From Alphaproteobacteria bacterium UBA2966 (GTDB lineage: Bacteria > Pseudomonadota > Alphaproteobacteria > UBA2966): 20,477 nucleotides of DNA. The notes under the pieces were generated by a model that was not told the DNA's origin, searched no databases, and worked only from the letters and a program-made list of their open reading frames with translations. The stretch is from positions 36,520 to 56,996 of the forward strand of contig DEBC01000102.1 in the NCBI GenBank assembly GCA_002348365.1, written 5' to 3'. Both the position numbers and the translations under genes were made by a program. Positions 1 to 6,860 of this stretch are shown here, piece after piece; position 1 is the stretch's first letter, and each line of letters begins with the position of its first letter.

Positions 1-369
1 TTCGAAGTAAACCGACTGCACCGGACCGATGCCGTCCACTTCCTGAATGTCCCGGAACTCTACGACCCGCGGACGGTATACCGGCTTGTAACCCCGTTTC
101 ACCACAATCATGAAGCGTTCAGGTGTGCGGAAGGTGTAGTGGATCCCAGGGGCGGCGAGGGCGAATGCGGCCTTGGCATCGTCTCATTGAAAGGCGTCAA
201 GTTGCTGTTCGATAACGGTCCGAATGGCGGCGCGATCAGAGGTCGAAATCGAACCTTTGCTTGGCTCCAGATTCCCCGAAGCGGCCCAGTCGGCGCCCGA
301 CAGCAGGACTCCGAACAAACCAAGCGCCAGGGCAATTGGGCGCAGCTCAGAAGAAAATATCCACCTCAT
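1..369 (-). pseudogene. DUF4864 family exported protein, interrupted by an in-frame TGA, partial at window edge
   Basis: Reading leftward from the ATG at 369, a hydrophobic N-terminal segment (about residues 10-30, signal-peptide-like) leads into IEQQLDAFQ. A TGA follows at 186-184. The same frame then stays open to the window edge and reads DDAKAAFALAAPGI, a TPERF segment and GYKPVYRPR. These are features I recognise from DUF4864, a small periplasmic family of unknown function with an NTF2-like look. Homology on both sides of the stop shows one gene with a nonsense codon. Family members usually have a small or basic residue here, so a CGA(Arg)-to-TGA change is plausible. The 3' end lies outside the window. 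A sequencing error is the main alternative to a true pseudogene. Confidence 0.75.
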
Positions 370-446
370 GGCAGTTTATCCATTGCATCGGTTTATTTCA
401 TCATAGCCGCAACGGCGCCATCGTCGGCCGAAATTTTTTGAAGCAC

Positions 447-467
447 CTCGTGAAAGGCGGTCACGAG
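447..467. repeat. 7-bp inverted repeat (hairpin) between the DUF4864 gene and the MFS gene
   Basis: CTCGTGA at 447-453 and TCACGAG at 461-467 are perfect reverse complements around a 7-nt loop. The element lies in the 230-nt gap between the DUF4864 start (369) and the MFS stop (600). No T-run follows the stem on either strand, so it is not a textbook intrinsic terminator. It could be an operator for the DUF4864 gene or a 3' stabilising hairpin for the exporter mRNA. I saw no other feature in this gap. Confidence 0.4.
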
Positions 468-599
468 AGCAGATCGGTTTGAAGTGGAATCGCCATGTGA
501 TTCTCTGAAGACATGCTTCTAGTCTGAACAGGTCGAGGTCGGCGAAACTTTCCCCATGAGATTGAGAGAGATCCGTTTTTCGTCGCTGTCGAATTTTCT

Positions 600-2210
600 C
601 TAGGCAGCGACGCCCAGCCTGGGGGGGCGGCGGATCAAAAAGCAGGCGGCAGTCGCTATCAGGAAGACAATCCCGATCGCATAGAACATGTCATTGTAGG
701 CCATGATCAGCGCCTCACGCTCAACCAGCGCGTTGAGTGCTGCCACGGCCTGATCTTCGGCAATCTGAAGGTCTCCCGTGTAGTCGAGGAAGCGCTGCGT
801 GAGCTGGTCCAGGCGAGATGCCGTTTCAGGATCGGCCGCCGCCACATGTTCGCTCACGTGATCCGCGTGGAACTCCGACCTTCGCACGATCCCGGTCTTG
901 AGGGCCGCGATGGTTATGGCGCCGGCGAGATCTCGGGTCCAGTTGATCAAGGCGGAAGCCGACCCTTGGTTCGCCGCTTCCAATGGCGCTGTCGCAAGGG
1001 TTGCCACCACGACCATGATGAACGGTTGACTGAAGCCGCGGATGACATTGATCGTGATCAGGTCCCAGTAGCCTGTATCGAAGCTCATGTTGATGTTGAG
1101 GAAACAACTGACGCCGTAGAGAAAACACCCGAATCCCAGTAGCAGCCGCGTATCCACTCTGGGAACGAGCCACAGCACCAGGACACCGGAAACGAACTGG
1201 GGAAACCCAATCCACATCAGCACGTTTCCGACCTGACCCGCCGTGTATTGTGGAACCTGGATGAGATATAGCGAGACAGTGAATTGTGCCCCGAACACCC
1301 CTACTCCGAATGCCGCCGCGACAATACAGCAGAGAAAGAAATCCCTGCGGGCATAAAGCCGTAGATTGATGTACGGCTCGCGGTGAAACAGTTGAATGAT
1401 CAGACACACGGCGAGCAACACGGCCGATATCACAGCGAAATGCGTTATCATCTGTGATTCGAACCAGTCGTTGCGGTTTCCCTCCTCGAGCACGGTGATG
1501 AACAGCAATAGACCCACTGCCATGAACATGATGCTCAGCCAATTGACCCCTTGCAGAAGTGCCAGCTGCCTTGGTTCGGGATCGAGGCAGGTGAGGAGTG
1601 CAGCGAGAACTAAGGTCGACGGAATGAGCTGGACATAAAAGATCAGAGTCCAACTGAATTCTTCGGTGAGCCAACCCCCGAGCGCAGGGCCCATAGACGG
1701 CGCCATGGCGATCGCGATCCCCCAGAATACGAAGGCGAAGGGCCGCCGTGCCGGCGGCAGCATGATCACCACGATATACATGGACATGGGGATGAGTGCG
1801 CCACCGAAGAAGCCACTGATGAAGCGCATGGCGATCATGGCGGGGAGATCCCAGGCCATGGCGCAACCCACGACGGAGAGCATGAACAGCACCATGTTCC
1901 AAACCACGTAGGTTCGGACTGAAAAGACCCGCACGAACCAGCCGGTGAGCGGCATGACGACCAGGGAAGAGGCGACGTAGGCTGTCGTGATCCACGATGC
2001 TTCAGTCAAGGTTGCTGACAGGGCACCCTGGATATCTCCCAAAGATGCGTTGGTGATCTGTATATTGAGGACGGCAACAAACGAACCCGCGATGGCGCCG
2101 AACACGGCGATCCATTGCCGGAGGGTTACATCGGAGTCCCTCGCCGATTCAGAAGAGCCTGGTTTCGCCGCGTCGCCGGGTCCGCCTTCCGCCATAGCGG
2201 AAGATGTCAA
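600..2210 (-). CDS. EmrB-like DHA2 family MFS efflux permease
   Basis: This 536-aa protein has a hydrophilic N-terminus (about 30 residues) followed by many hydrophobic helices, the 14-TM pattern of the DHA2 (EmrB/QacA) branch of the major facilitator superfamily. The antiporter motif-C-like GPALGGWL segment near residue 178 supports a drug/proton exporter. The first codon in this frame is TTG at 2210, which overlaps the stop of the upstream HlyD gene by four bases (TTGA) and has GAGG about 7 nt upstream. The alternative is ATG at 2195, giving 531 aa, with no clear ribosome site. The overlap indicates translational coupling with the adaptor gene. The substrate is unknown, and an outer-membrane TolC-type partner would have to come from elsewhere in the genome. 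Confidence 0.9.
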   Translation of the reverse strand: MTSSAMAEGGPGDAAKPGSSESARDSDVTLRQWIAVFGAIAGSFVAVLNIQITNASLGDIQGALSATLTEASWITTAYVASSLVVMPLTGWFVRVFSVRTYVVWNMVLFMLSVVGCAMAWDLPAMIAMRFISGFFGGALIPMSMYIVVIMLPPARRPFAFVFWGIAIAMAPSMGPALGGWLTEEFSWTLIFYVQLIPSTLVLAALLTCLDPEPRQLALLQGVNWLSIMFMAVGLLLFITVLEEGNRNDWFESQMITHFAVISAVLLAVCLIIQLFHREPYINLRLYARRDFFLCCIVAAAFGVGVFGAQFTVSLYLIQVPQYTAGQVGNVLMWIGFPQFVSGVLVLWLVPRVDTRLLLGFGCFLYGVSCFLNINMSFDTGYWDLITINVIRGFSQPFIMVVVATLATAPLEAANQGSASALINWTRDLAGAITIAALKTGIVRRSEFHADHVSEHVAAADPETASRLDQLTQRFLDYTGDLQIAEDQAVAALNALVEREALIMAYNDMFYAIGIVFLIATAACFLIRRPPRLGVAA

Positions 2211-3304
2211 TTGCTGGCCTCGCGGGTTGCCAACCCGCCAAGGCCCCTCGCTGAACGTTCGCGTTGAGCATCTGTTCGCGTATCAACCCGCGTGATGACC
2301 GACATACCGGGCCTCAATCTGCCTTCCAGACTGTGTCCCGGTTCGAGAACGATCTTTACGGGAATTCGCTGAACAACCTTCGTGTAGTTTCCGGTCGCGT
2401 TATCTGGCGGCAGGAGACTGAACTGTGCGCCACTTGCAGGTGCCATGCTGTCGACATGACCTTTGACTTCCACGCCCGGAAACGTATCCACTTCGATACT
2501 TACACTCTGACCAGGAACCATGTTCGTGAGCTGAGTTTCCTTGTAATTTGCGATGATCCACACTTGATGAAGCGGTACGACGGCTGCGAGTCGTGCACCC
2601 GGGCGCACATATTCGCCTTGTTCAACACGCAGGTTGCCGACGATCCCCGAAGAAGGTGCATGCACAACGGTGTATCGCAAATTTATTTGTGCCAGTGTCA
2701 ATTCCGCTTCTGAACGTTCCACCTCGGCTTCGACCTCTGCACGCTCGGAATCGATCACCGCAAGTTGTTGGCGTTCAGCAGCAAGGCGCGCGACCGTCCG
2801 GGCAACTTCGGCTTCGGCCCCGAGTTCTTCCGCCACAGCCTCGTCGTGCCGCCGCTGGCTTGCCCACCCCTGATTGACGAGCGCCCCCGCTCGTTTCAAT
2901 TCTTTTTGGCGTCGGTCTGAATTGGCCTGTGCAGCGCGGACAGCGGCTTCGGCCTCTTGAATGATCGTGCTCTGGAGGGCGCGTCTCTGCTCGAGATTTG
3001 TCAATGCAGCCCACTTTTCAGCCAGCTCAGCCTGGGCACGGGAGACATCCGCTTGAAAGGACGAGTCTTCAATCCGGAGCATCACGTCACCAGCGTTGAC
3101 CGGTTTATTGTCGTCGATCAGTACCTCTGAGACATATCCACCGACCTTGGGGCTGATCGCAGTAATGTCAGCGTGCACGAACGCATTGTCGGTTTTCTCG
3201 ACGAACCGTCCGGTCAGCCACCATTCCCATCCAAACATTGCGCCGACAGCTAGTGTCGCCACCAGTGCGATCAGTATTAGAAATGAGCGTACTCCGAGCT
3301 TCAT
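2207..3304 (-). CDS. HlyD/EmrA-type membrane fusion (periplasmic adaptor) protein
   Basis: This 365-aa protein starts at ATG 3304. One N-terminal transmembrane helix (about residues 8-27) is followed by a lipoyl/beta-barrel hybrid segment containing SPKVGGYVSEVLIDDNKPV. A long Ala/Glu/Arg-rich coiled-coil hairpin (about residues 80-205) comes next, then the returning lipoyl half (VHAPSSGIVGNLRVEQGEYV) and a C-terminal beta-barrel. This is the domain order of EmrA. Such adaptors link an inner-membrane MFS permease to a TolC-family channel. The MFS gene overlaps its 3' end, so the two form an emrAB-like operon. hspQ lies 125 nt upstream on the same strand, and I see no obvious terminator between them. 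Confidence 0.92.
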   Translation of the reverse strand: MKLGVRSFLILIALVATLAVGAMFGWEWWLTGRFVEKTDNAFVHADITAISPKVGGYVSEVLIDDNKPVNAGDVMLRIEDSSFQADVSRAQAELAEKWAALTNLEQRRALQSTIIQEAEAAVRAAQANSDRRQKELKRAGALVNQGWASQRRHDEAVAEELGAEAEVARTVARLAAERQQLAVIDSERAEVEAEVERSEAELTLAQINLRYTVVHAPSSGIVGNLRVEQGEYVRPGARLAAVVPLHQVWIIANYKETQLTNMVPGQSVSIEVDTFPGVEVKGHVDSMAPASGAQFSLLPPDNATGNYTKVVQRIPVKIVLEPGHSLEGRLRPGMSVITRVDTRTDAQRERSARGLGGLATREASN

Positions 3305-3372
3305 CTAATGTTGCCAGACTTGTTGTGGAAGAGTTCCGAGATCGATTTTCATATTTCATGGCTCTATGGCGG

Positions 3373-3446
3373 CAGCGTCTGACCTTGGGTCGGCCGAGGT
3401 GTAGCGAAACGTATACGAAGTGCGACAGGTCAGCTCAGCGTCTGAC
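3373..3446 (+). repeat. Pair of 11-bp direct repeats between hspQ and the EmrA-like gene
   Basis: CAGCGTCTGAC occurs at 3373-3383 and again at 3436-3446. The second copy lies over the last codons of hspQ. The first sits in the intergenic stretch 5' of the EmrA-like start, about 70 bp upstream of ATG 3304. A tandem operator for the efflux operon is possible, but a chance repeat cannot be excluded. Confidence 0.3.
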
Positions 3447-3759
3447 GGGAAAGATAAACCCCATTCTCGTGGACTCCGAATATTTCTTCGATCAAAGGGT
3501 GATTCACGGGTTCGCCGGTTTCATCCGGTTCCAGATTTCGTTGGGCCACATAAGTCGTATGTTCCGCACCGTGCACAAGCACGTGATACCAGGGCTGATC
3601 CTTGGGCGGGCGGGATTTGGCCATGAAATCGTACCACTGGTCGCTGCCCATGAAGACCGCGTCTACATCGAATACGACACCCCGGTACTCGAACAGGCAG
3701 TGGTGCACCGTTTGACCAATATGGAACAATGCTTCGCTGCCTTCGGTTCTATTGCTCAT
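3430..3759 (-). CDS. hspQ: HspQ / YccV-like heat-shock, hemimethylated-DNA-binding family protein
   Basis: The 109-aa product from ATG 3759 carries the whole YccV/HspQ domain: FHIGQTVHHCLF, then RGVVFDVD, then KDQPWYHVLV, then TYVAQRNLEPD and a C-terminal HPLIEEIF. In E. coli HspQ is a small heat-inducible protein that binds hemimethylated oriC DNA and acts as a specificity factor for Lon protease. The frame continues upstream to an ATG at 3846, but those 29 extra residues are Cys/Arg-rich, unlike the family, and overlap a DNA dyad. I therefore chose the inner start, although no strong Shine-Dalgarno site precedes it. The length is typical of proteobacterial members. Confidence 0.88.
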   Translation of the reverse strand: MSNRTEGSEALFHIGQTVHHCLFEYRGVVFDVDAVFMGSDQWYDFMAKSRPPKDQPWYHVLVHGAEHTTYVAQRNLEPDETGEPVNHPLIEEIFGVHENGVYLSRQTLS

Positions 3760-3799
3760 TAGTTTTGCACCGCGTATTCCTGCCCTCACCGTCTGCCGA

Positions 3800-3824
3800 T
3801 AGCATGCAGAACGTTCGCATGCTA
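3800..3824. promoter_or_regulatory. 25-bp dyad upstream of hspQ (candidate operator)
   Basis: TAGCATGC at 3800-3807 and GCATGCTA at 3817-3824 are perfect 8-bp reverse complements. The 9-nt spacer contains a second perfect palindrome, GAACGTTC, at 3809-3816. The element ends 41 nt upstream of the chosen hspQ start. The nested symmetry suits a dimeric repressor or activator site in the hspQ promoter, or an RNA hairpin in the leader. No sigma-32 promoter with correct spacing could be recognised around it. Confidence 0.45.
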
Positions 3825-3995
3825 GCCTGATAGGGACTGCGGGCAAGCCTCTGTTTTCAAAAATTCCGCGGCCATTTCATCAAAAGTTCCCGTCTTTACC
3901 GCGTAGTTGTTTGCACCCAAAACAGCGGAAAAAACGTGCGCCTCTCAACTAAATCCATTCCTTCATCAAGGTTCAGTCCTGATGAAATCGCGGAG

Positions 3996-4457
3996 TTAAA
4001 TTCCGCCATTCGGCACGAGGCTGTGGAATTCCTTCGTCGCCAAATGGGCGTTGTCCTGGGTAGAAATCTCGTCAATAGCTTCCTGGTGGTTGGATTTACC
4101 TGGCAGTACGCAGACCCCACATAACTCCTGTCCTGGGGAATTGTTGTCTGGATATTGAGCTTCGTGCGTGTCGGAACTTGGAAGTACTTTGAGGTCATCA
4201 ACTGGCATCGCGGCGGCTGCCTCGTCACTTTCCTTGCCGATCCGGAACATGAAACGTCTTTGGCCTGACTTCGTCTGATCCGCGCCTCCGACCATGTTCC
4301 CATTTACCAAGAAACACAGGCCACCCATCATTCGCTTCTCCGATACGCCCTCTCCACCTGCAAGGGTGTCACGAAACCGCTGCGCAACATGTTCGTCGTA
4401 CACCAAGATGGAGTCCGTCAGGTGTCGTCGCGCAACTTCAGGTCCGCGTGGTCCCAC
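3996..4457 (-). CDS. TfoX N-terminal-domain protein
   Basis: The segment from YDEHVAQRF through SEKRMMGGLCFLVNGNM, GGADQTKSG and RRFMFRIGKE matches the TfoX N-terminal domain (TfoX/Sxy-like; many members are small proteins of unknown role). The distal part contains GQELCGVCVLP where the family usually has a G-R-x-M-x-G-x-V-x-V strand, but the last 50 residues match poorly, so the gene may be divergent or eroded. No other frame improves the match. The coordinates use the ATG at 4457, which overlaps the upstream GFA gene by 40 nt. The family core suggests a later GTG or TTG start at 4403/4406, just after the GFA stop. It is the last gene of the leftward 5770-3996 run. Confidence 0.6.
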   Translation of the reverse strand: MGPRGPEVARRHLTDSILVYDEHVAQRFRDTLAGGEGVSEKRMMGGLCFLVNGNMVGGADQTKSGQRRFMFRIGKESDEAAAAMPVDDLKVLPSSDTHEAQYPDNNSPGQELCGVCVLPGKSNHQEAIDEISTQDNAHLATKEFHSLVPNGGI

Positions 4458-4803
4458 GGCTGGGCTGATTTCTCAAACACGGTGAAGCTCGGGTCGAATA
4501 CCGAAGGATCGTCCAGCGTCGCTGCATGCAGGTAGAGACGGTCCTGGAAGCGTTCCGTCTTACTCAGGACAGGTGAGCCACAAGTAGGGCAAAAACCGGA
4601 GTAGGTTTTGAAGCCCGCGTCGGATGTTTGCTCGTAGTACTTGATCTCGCCGGCCAGTTCGACATCTGCGACGTTCAACGCAATGCCGACGAATGACCGC
4701 CACCGGTCATCCGCTGGCAACGCCGGCAGTAGCAATAAAATGCAAACTCTACTTCGCCGGTCGACTGATATCGCACTTCGCCGCAGGCGCAACCCCCGTT
4801 CAT
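4418..4803 (-). pseudogene. GFA/CENP-V family (glutathione-dependent formaldehyde-activating-like) zinc protein, frameshifted
   Basis: From ATG 4803 the first frame reads MNGGCACGEVRYQ, then FYCYCRRCQRMTGGGHSSAL, and hits TGA at 4677-4675. The neighbouring frame supplies the rest: ALNVADVELAGEIKYYEQ, GFCPTCGSPVL and a C-terminal QPWD, ending at 4418. Restoring one base near 4680 gives a single protein of about 128 aa with all the GFA-type cysteine pairs (CxC, CxxC, CxxC). GFA-fold proteins bind structural and catalytic zinc, and the founder was studied with S-hydroxymethylglutathione, although most relatives have unknown substrates. The start lies 8 nt after the stop of the upstream unknown gene. 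Either a real one-base deletion or a sequence error explains the break. Confidence 0.85.
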
Positions 4804-4811
4804 CGCTGACG

Positions 4812-5213
4812 TCACGGCATCGGCGATGCACCCTTCCCTTTATTGATGGCGCGTGCGCCTTGGGCGGTTTTCTTGATGATGTCGAGATTTTTCAAGGCAC
4901 GCCGAGCGGCTCTGCCGCCGTTCTTGACGTTACCCCTTACATATAGGGCTCGAAATGCTTCGATCTCATCGAGGGCCTTCAATGCCTGTGGCAGAACAAG
5001 ATTTATTCGGGTGCGATCTCCGGGATGTACATATTCAGCATGCATGACATCTTTCGCCGGCGGATTGATCCCATACTTATGGAGCGCGACGTTGAACCAG
5101 TGTGTTCCCGCAAGCATGCATCCTTCGATGACAGCTTCATATTCACGCGTCGTGAAGTGTCGCATGGCGCGAGTGATCTTGATCGCCTTTTCACGATGAA
5201 ATTCCGGAGTCAT
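4812..5213 (-). CDS. Protein of unknown family, smaller member of a related tandem pair
   Basis: I do not recognise this 133-aa, soluble-looking and mostly helical protein. The ATG at 5213 is chosen because GGGAGGAAA lies just upstream and because it overlaps the stop of the preceding gene by four bases (ATGA). A longer open frame upstream is only the shadow of that gene. Visible features are CMLAGTHWFNVALH (residues 32-45), HAEYVHPGD (58-66), LPQALKALDEIEAFRALYVRG (split around 74-94) and a basic C-terminus. The AGT...NVALH and VRG landmarks occur in the same order as in the upstream protein, so the two look like diverged duplicates. The broken GFA gene follows after 8 nt. No function can be assigned. 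Confidence 0.75.
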   Translation of the reverse strand: MTPEFHREKAIKITRAMRHFTTREYEAVIEGCMLAGTHWFNVALHKYGINPPAKDVMHAEYVHPGDRTRINLVLPQALKALDEIEAFRALYVRGNVKNGGRAARRALKNLDIIKKTAQGARAINKGKGASPMP

Positions 5214-5770
5214 CGACGTTTCCTCCCAGCTGTGGATTTCCTCGAGGCTGTCTTCCTCGTTGCAGGGCGCTTTTTGGTCGTTTTGGCCGCTCTCTTTCTC
5301 TGTCCTGCGGCGGCTTCGTCCACAACTTCTTGGCATAGAGTCACAGCCGTCGTGTAGGCGGTCTGCACATCCCGGACGACCTTCTTCGTGATCTTTTTCC
5401 CGCCGCGCACGCAGGGATCGCGGACATCCTCCAGGACCTGCATTGCCGCATAGGCCCTCTTCATCTTCGGAGTCAGGGGTTTTGAAATGTCAGGCATGTG
5501 AATATGGATCAGGTCGACATCCCACATGAATTTGGGTTTCCATGATTCGGGCTTATCGTGCTTGCCGCCCTGCATATACACGTCGACGGATTGCGTGCAG
5601 AAATAGTCGCCGTCGTCTGTCAGCTTTGCTGCGTGCAGTGCAGCATTGATGGCGCTGGTGCCGCCGCTGAGTGACATCCAATACCACATCTCGAATTCCG
5701 TCATGGGATCAAGTTTGGCGCGCGCGCGCTCAAATCGTTTCACCTTCTCAAGGTGCGAAGCAATATCCAT
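5210..5770 (-). CDS. Protein of unknown family with an H1-like Lys/Arg tail, larger member of a related tandem pair
   Basis: This 186-aa protein starts at ATG 5770 behind a strong GGGAGG ribosome site. Residues 1-150 form an alpha-helical-looking domain with SLSGGTSAINAALH (33-46), a His-rich LIHIHMPD (87-94), and LEDVRDPCVRGGKK (113-126). Residues 157-186 are a low-complexity tail in which about half the positions are Lys or Arg, with Ala, Thr and Ser between, like histone-H1/AlgP-type tails that contact nucleic acid or other polyanions. The next gene overlaps by four bases and looks paralogous. No signal peptide or membrane helix is seen, so a cytoplasmic location is inferred. The family is not recognised. 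Confidence 0.75.
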   Translation of the reverse strand: MDIASHLEKVKRFERARAKLDPMTEFEMWYWMSLSGGTSAINAALHAAKLTDDGDYFCTQSVDVYMQGGKHDKPESWKPKFMWDVDLIHIHMPDISKPLTPKMKRAYAAMQVLEDVRDPCVRGGKKITKKVVRDVQTAYTTAVTLCQEVVDEAAAGQRKRAAKTTKKRPATRKTASRKSTAGRKRR

Positions 5771-5782
5771 GGGTCCTCCCTG

Positions 5783-5792
5783 AAGAGCTCTT
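5783..5792. repeat. 10-bp perfect palindrome directly upstream of the unknown-pair operon
   Basis: AAGAGCTCTT at 5783-5792 is its own reverse complement. It sits 12 nt upstream of the ATG at 5770, next to the ribosome-binding site (5775-5779 on this strand). It could be an operator or chance. Confidence 0.25.
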
Positions 5793-5827
5793 GTTTATGA
5801 ACTTGATTGCGACACGGACGTCTGACT

Positions 5828-6043
5828 TTAGCGTGAGTCTTCAGCGCTGTACCAGTCGGCGATGTCGTCAGCGGTCGTGAAGAGCACGTCAGTTCTCGCC
5901 TGAAGTAGATCGAGCATCTTGATGAGGAACGGAAATCGGTGCGGAAAGCCAATGATGTGAGGATTGTTGCCCATGGTGCCCTCTTCGATTGTGGATGGAT
6001 CGATTTGACCGCATCGGTGTCTGACTCTGTACATCATGTCCAC
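5828..6043 (-). pseudogene. C-terminal remnant of a polysaccharide deacetylase (NodB-homology) gene
   Basis: The frame ending at TAA 5828 reads PHIIGFPHRFPFL, then LDLLQARTDVLFTTADDIADWY. I recognise this as the last 45 or so residues of polysaccharide-deacetylase/allantoinase (PuuE-type) proteins, where an H-P-x-x-I-G segment is followed by an amphipathic helix and a VWFAT-x-x-E-I-A-x-W tail. The catalytic N-terminal 200 or more residues are missing. The DNA where they should lie codes for the oppositely oriented TSUP permease from 6061. The match fades around residue 20 of the open frame, so the break lies near 5985-6045. It appears to be a deletion or rearrangement scar. A genuine small protein starting near 6037 is the less likely alternative. 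Confidence 0.5.
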
Positions 6044-6060
6044 TGTGATAGAGCAGTGCG

Positions 6061-6801
6061 ATGGAACTCGCGTCTGTACTTCTTTCTCCTCAAACCATTG
6101 CGACGTTGGCGGTCGGCCTGATTGCGGGTTTGATACGCGGATATACGGGCTTCGGCGGGGCGATATTTGCCATTCCCCTTTTGAGCCTCATATACGGCCC
6201 AACAAGCGCCGTCGCATTGGTTCTCGCGGCGGGACTGGTCGGGACGGCCCAATTGATGCCTGGCGCGCTGCCAATGGCGACTTGGCGCCAAATCGTGCCT
6301 TTGGTTCTTGTCTCGCTGGTATTCACACCTCTCGGCACATGGGTGTTGCTCACGACTGATCCGGACTACGTCCGCCGAGGATTGGGTCTCTTTGTCCTGG
6401 TCGCCGCAGTCACCATGATGCGGGACTGGAGTTGGCAAGGCCCGAGAACTCCTTTGATCAGTGGAATTGTGGGTGCCGTTAGCGGCATCGTTACGGGGAT
6501 CGGTGGAATCGGTGGTTCTGTCGCCACTCTCTATCTCATTTCTTCCGGACAACCCGTCAAAGTAATTCGGGCGAATCTGATCATCATCATCGGAGCCCTG
6601 ACGATAGCTGGCTTCGTCTATCTGCTATTGGCTGGCGCAATCCTGTTCGACGACCTGTTCAAGATGCTGATCTACCTCCCCACATACATGGCCTTCATCT
6701 GGGTAGGCGCACGGATCTTTCGCGGAACCTCAGATGCTCTTTATAGGCAGGTCGCGCTGTGGCTCCTGGCAGCGGTAGGAATCATCGCCACCATCTGGTA
6801 A
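6061..6801 (+). CDS. TSUP family permease (sulfite exporter TauE/SafE-like)
   Basis: This 246-aa protein, start ATG 6061, is almost wholly hydrophobic with about seven to eight helices. It has the two-repeat glycine-rich signature of TSUP (TauE/SafE) permeases: AGLIRGYTGFGGAIFAIPLL near residues 20-40 and GIVTGIGGIGG near 145-155 in the second half. Family members move small organic anions such as sulfite, sulfoacetate or other oxyanions; the substrate here cannot be read from sequence. It faces a broken deacetylase gene on the other strand. The zinc dehydrogenase follows 59 nt downstream in the same direction, so the two may be co-transcribed. Confidence 0.85.
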   Translation: MELASVLLSPQTIATLAVGLIAGLIRGYTGFGGAIFAIPLLSLIYGPTSAVALVLAAGLVGTAQLMPGALPMATWRQIVPLVLVSLVFTPLGTWVLLTTDPDYVRRGLGLFVLVAAVTMMRDWSWQGPRTPLISGIVGAVSGIVTGIGGIGGSVATLYLISSGQPVKVIRANLIIIIGALTIAGFVYLLLAGAILFDDLFKMLIYLPTYMAFIWVGARIFRGTSDALYRQVALWLLAAVGIIATIW

Positions 6802-6860
6802 TTGGCAACGCTGGAATGGCAATACGAATGCTATCGCCGAACTCGAAAAAGGAAGTACCG

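Noticed and set aside
370..599. Intrinsic terminator for the MFS gene
   Set aside because: The 447-467 hairpin has no T-run on its 3' side on either strand, so it is reported only as an inverted repeat.
3760..3846. N-terminal extension of HspQ from ATG 3846
   Set aside because: The extra residues are unlike the family and coincide with the palindromic element, so this stretch is better explained as promoter or leader DNA.
6034..6552. Minus-strand 172-codon frame opposite the TSUP gene
   Set aside because: Highly polar translation without any recognisable motif; it is the shadow of the membrane-protein gene on the + strand.
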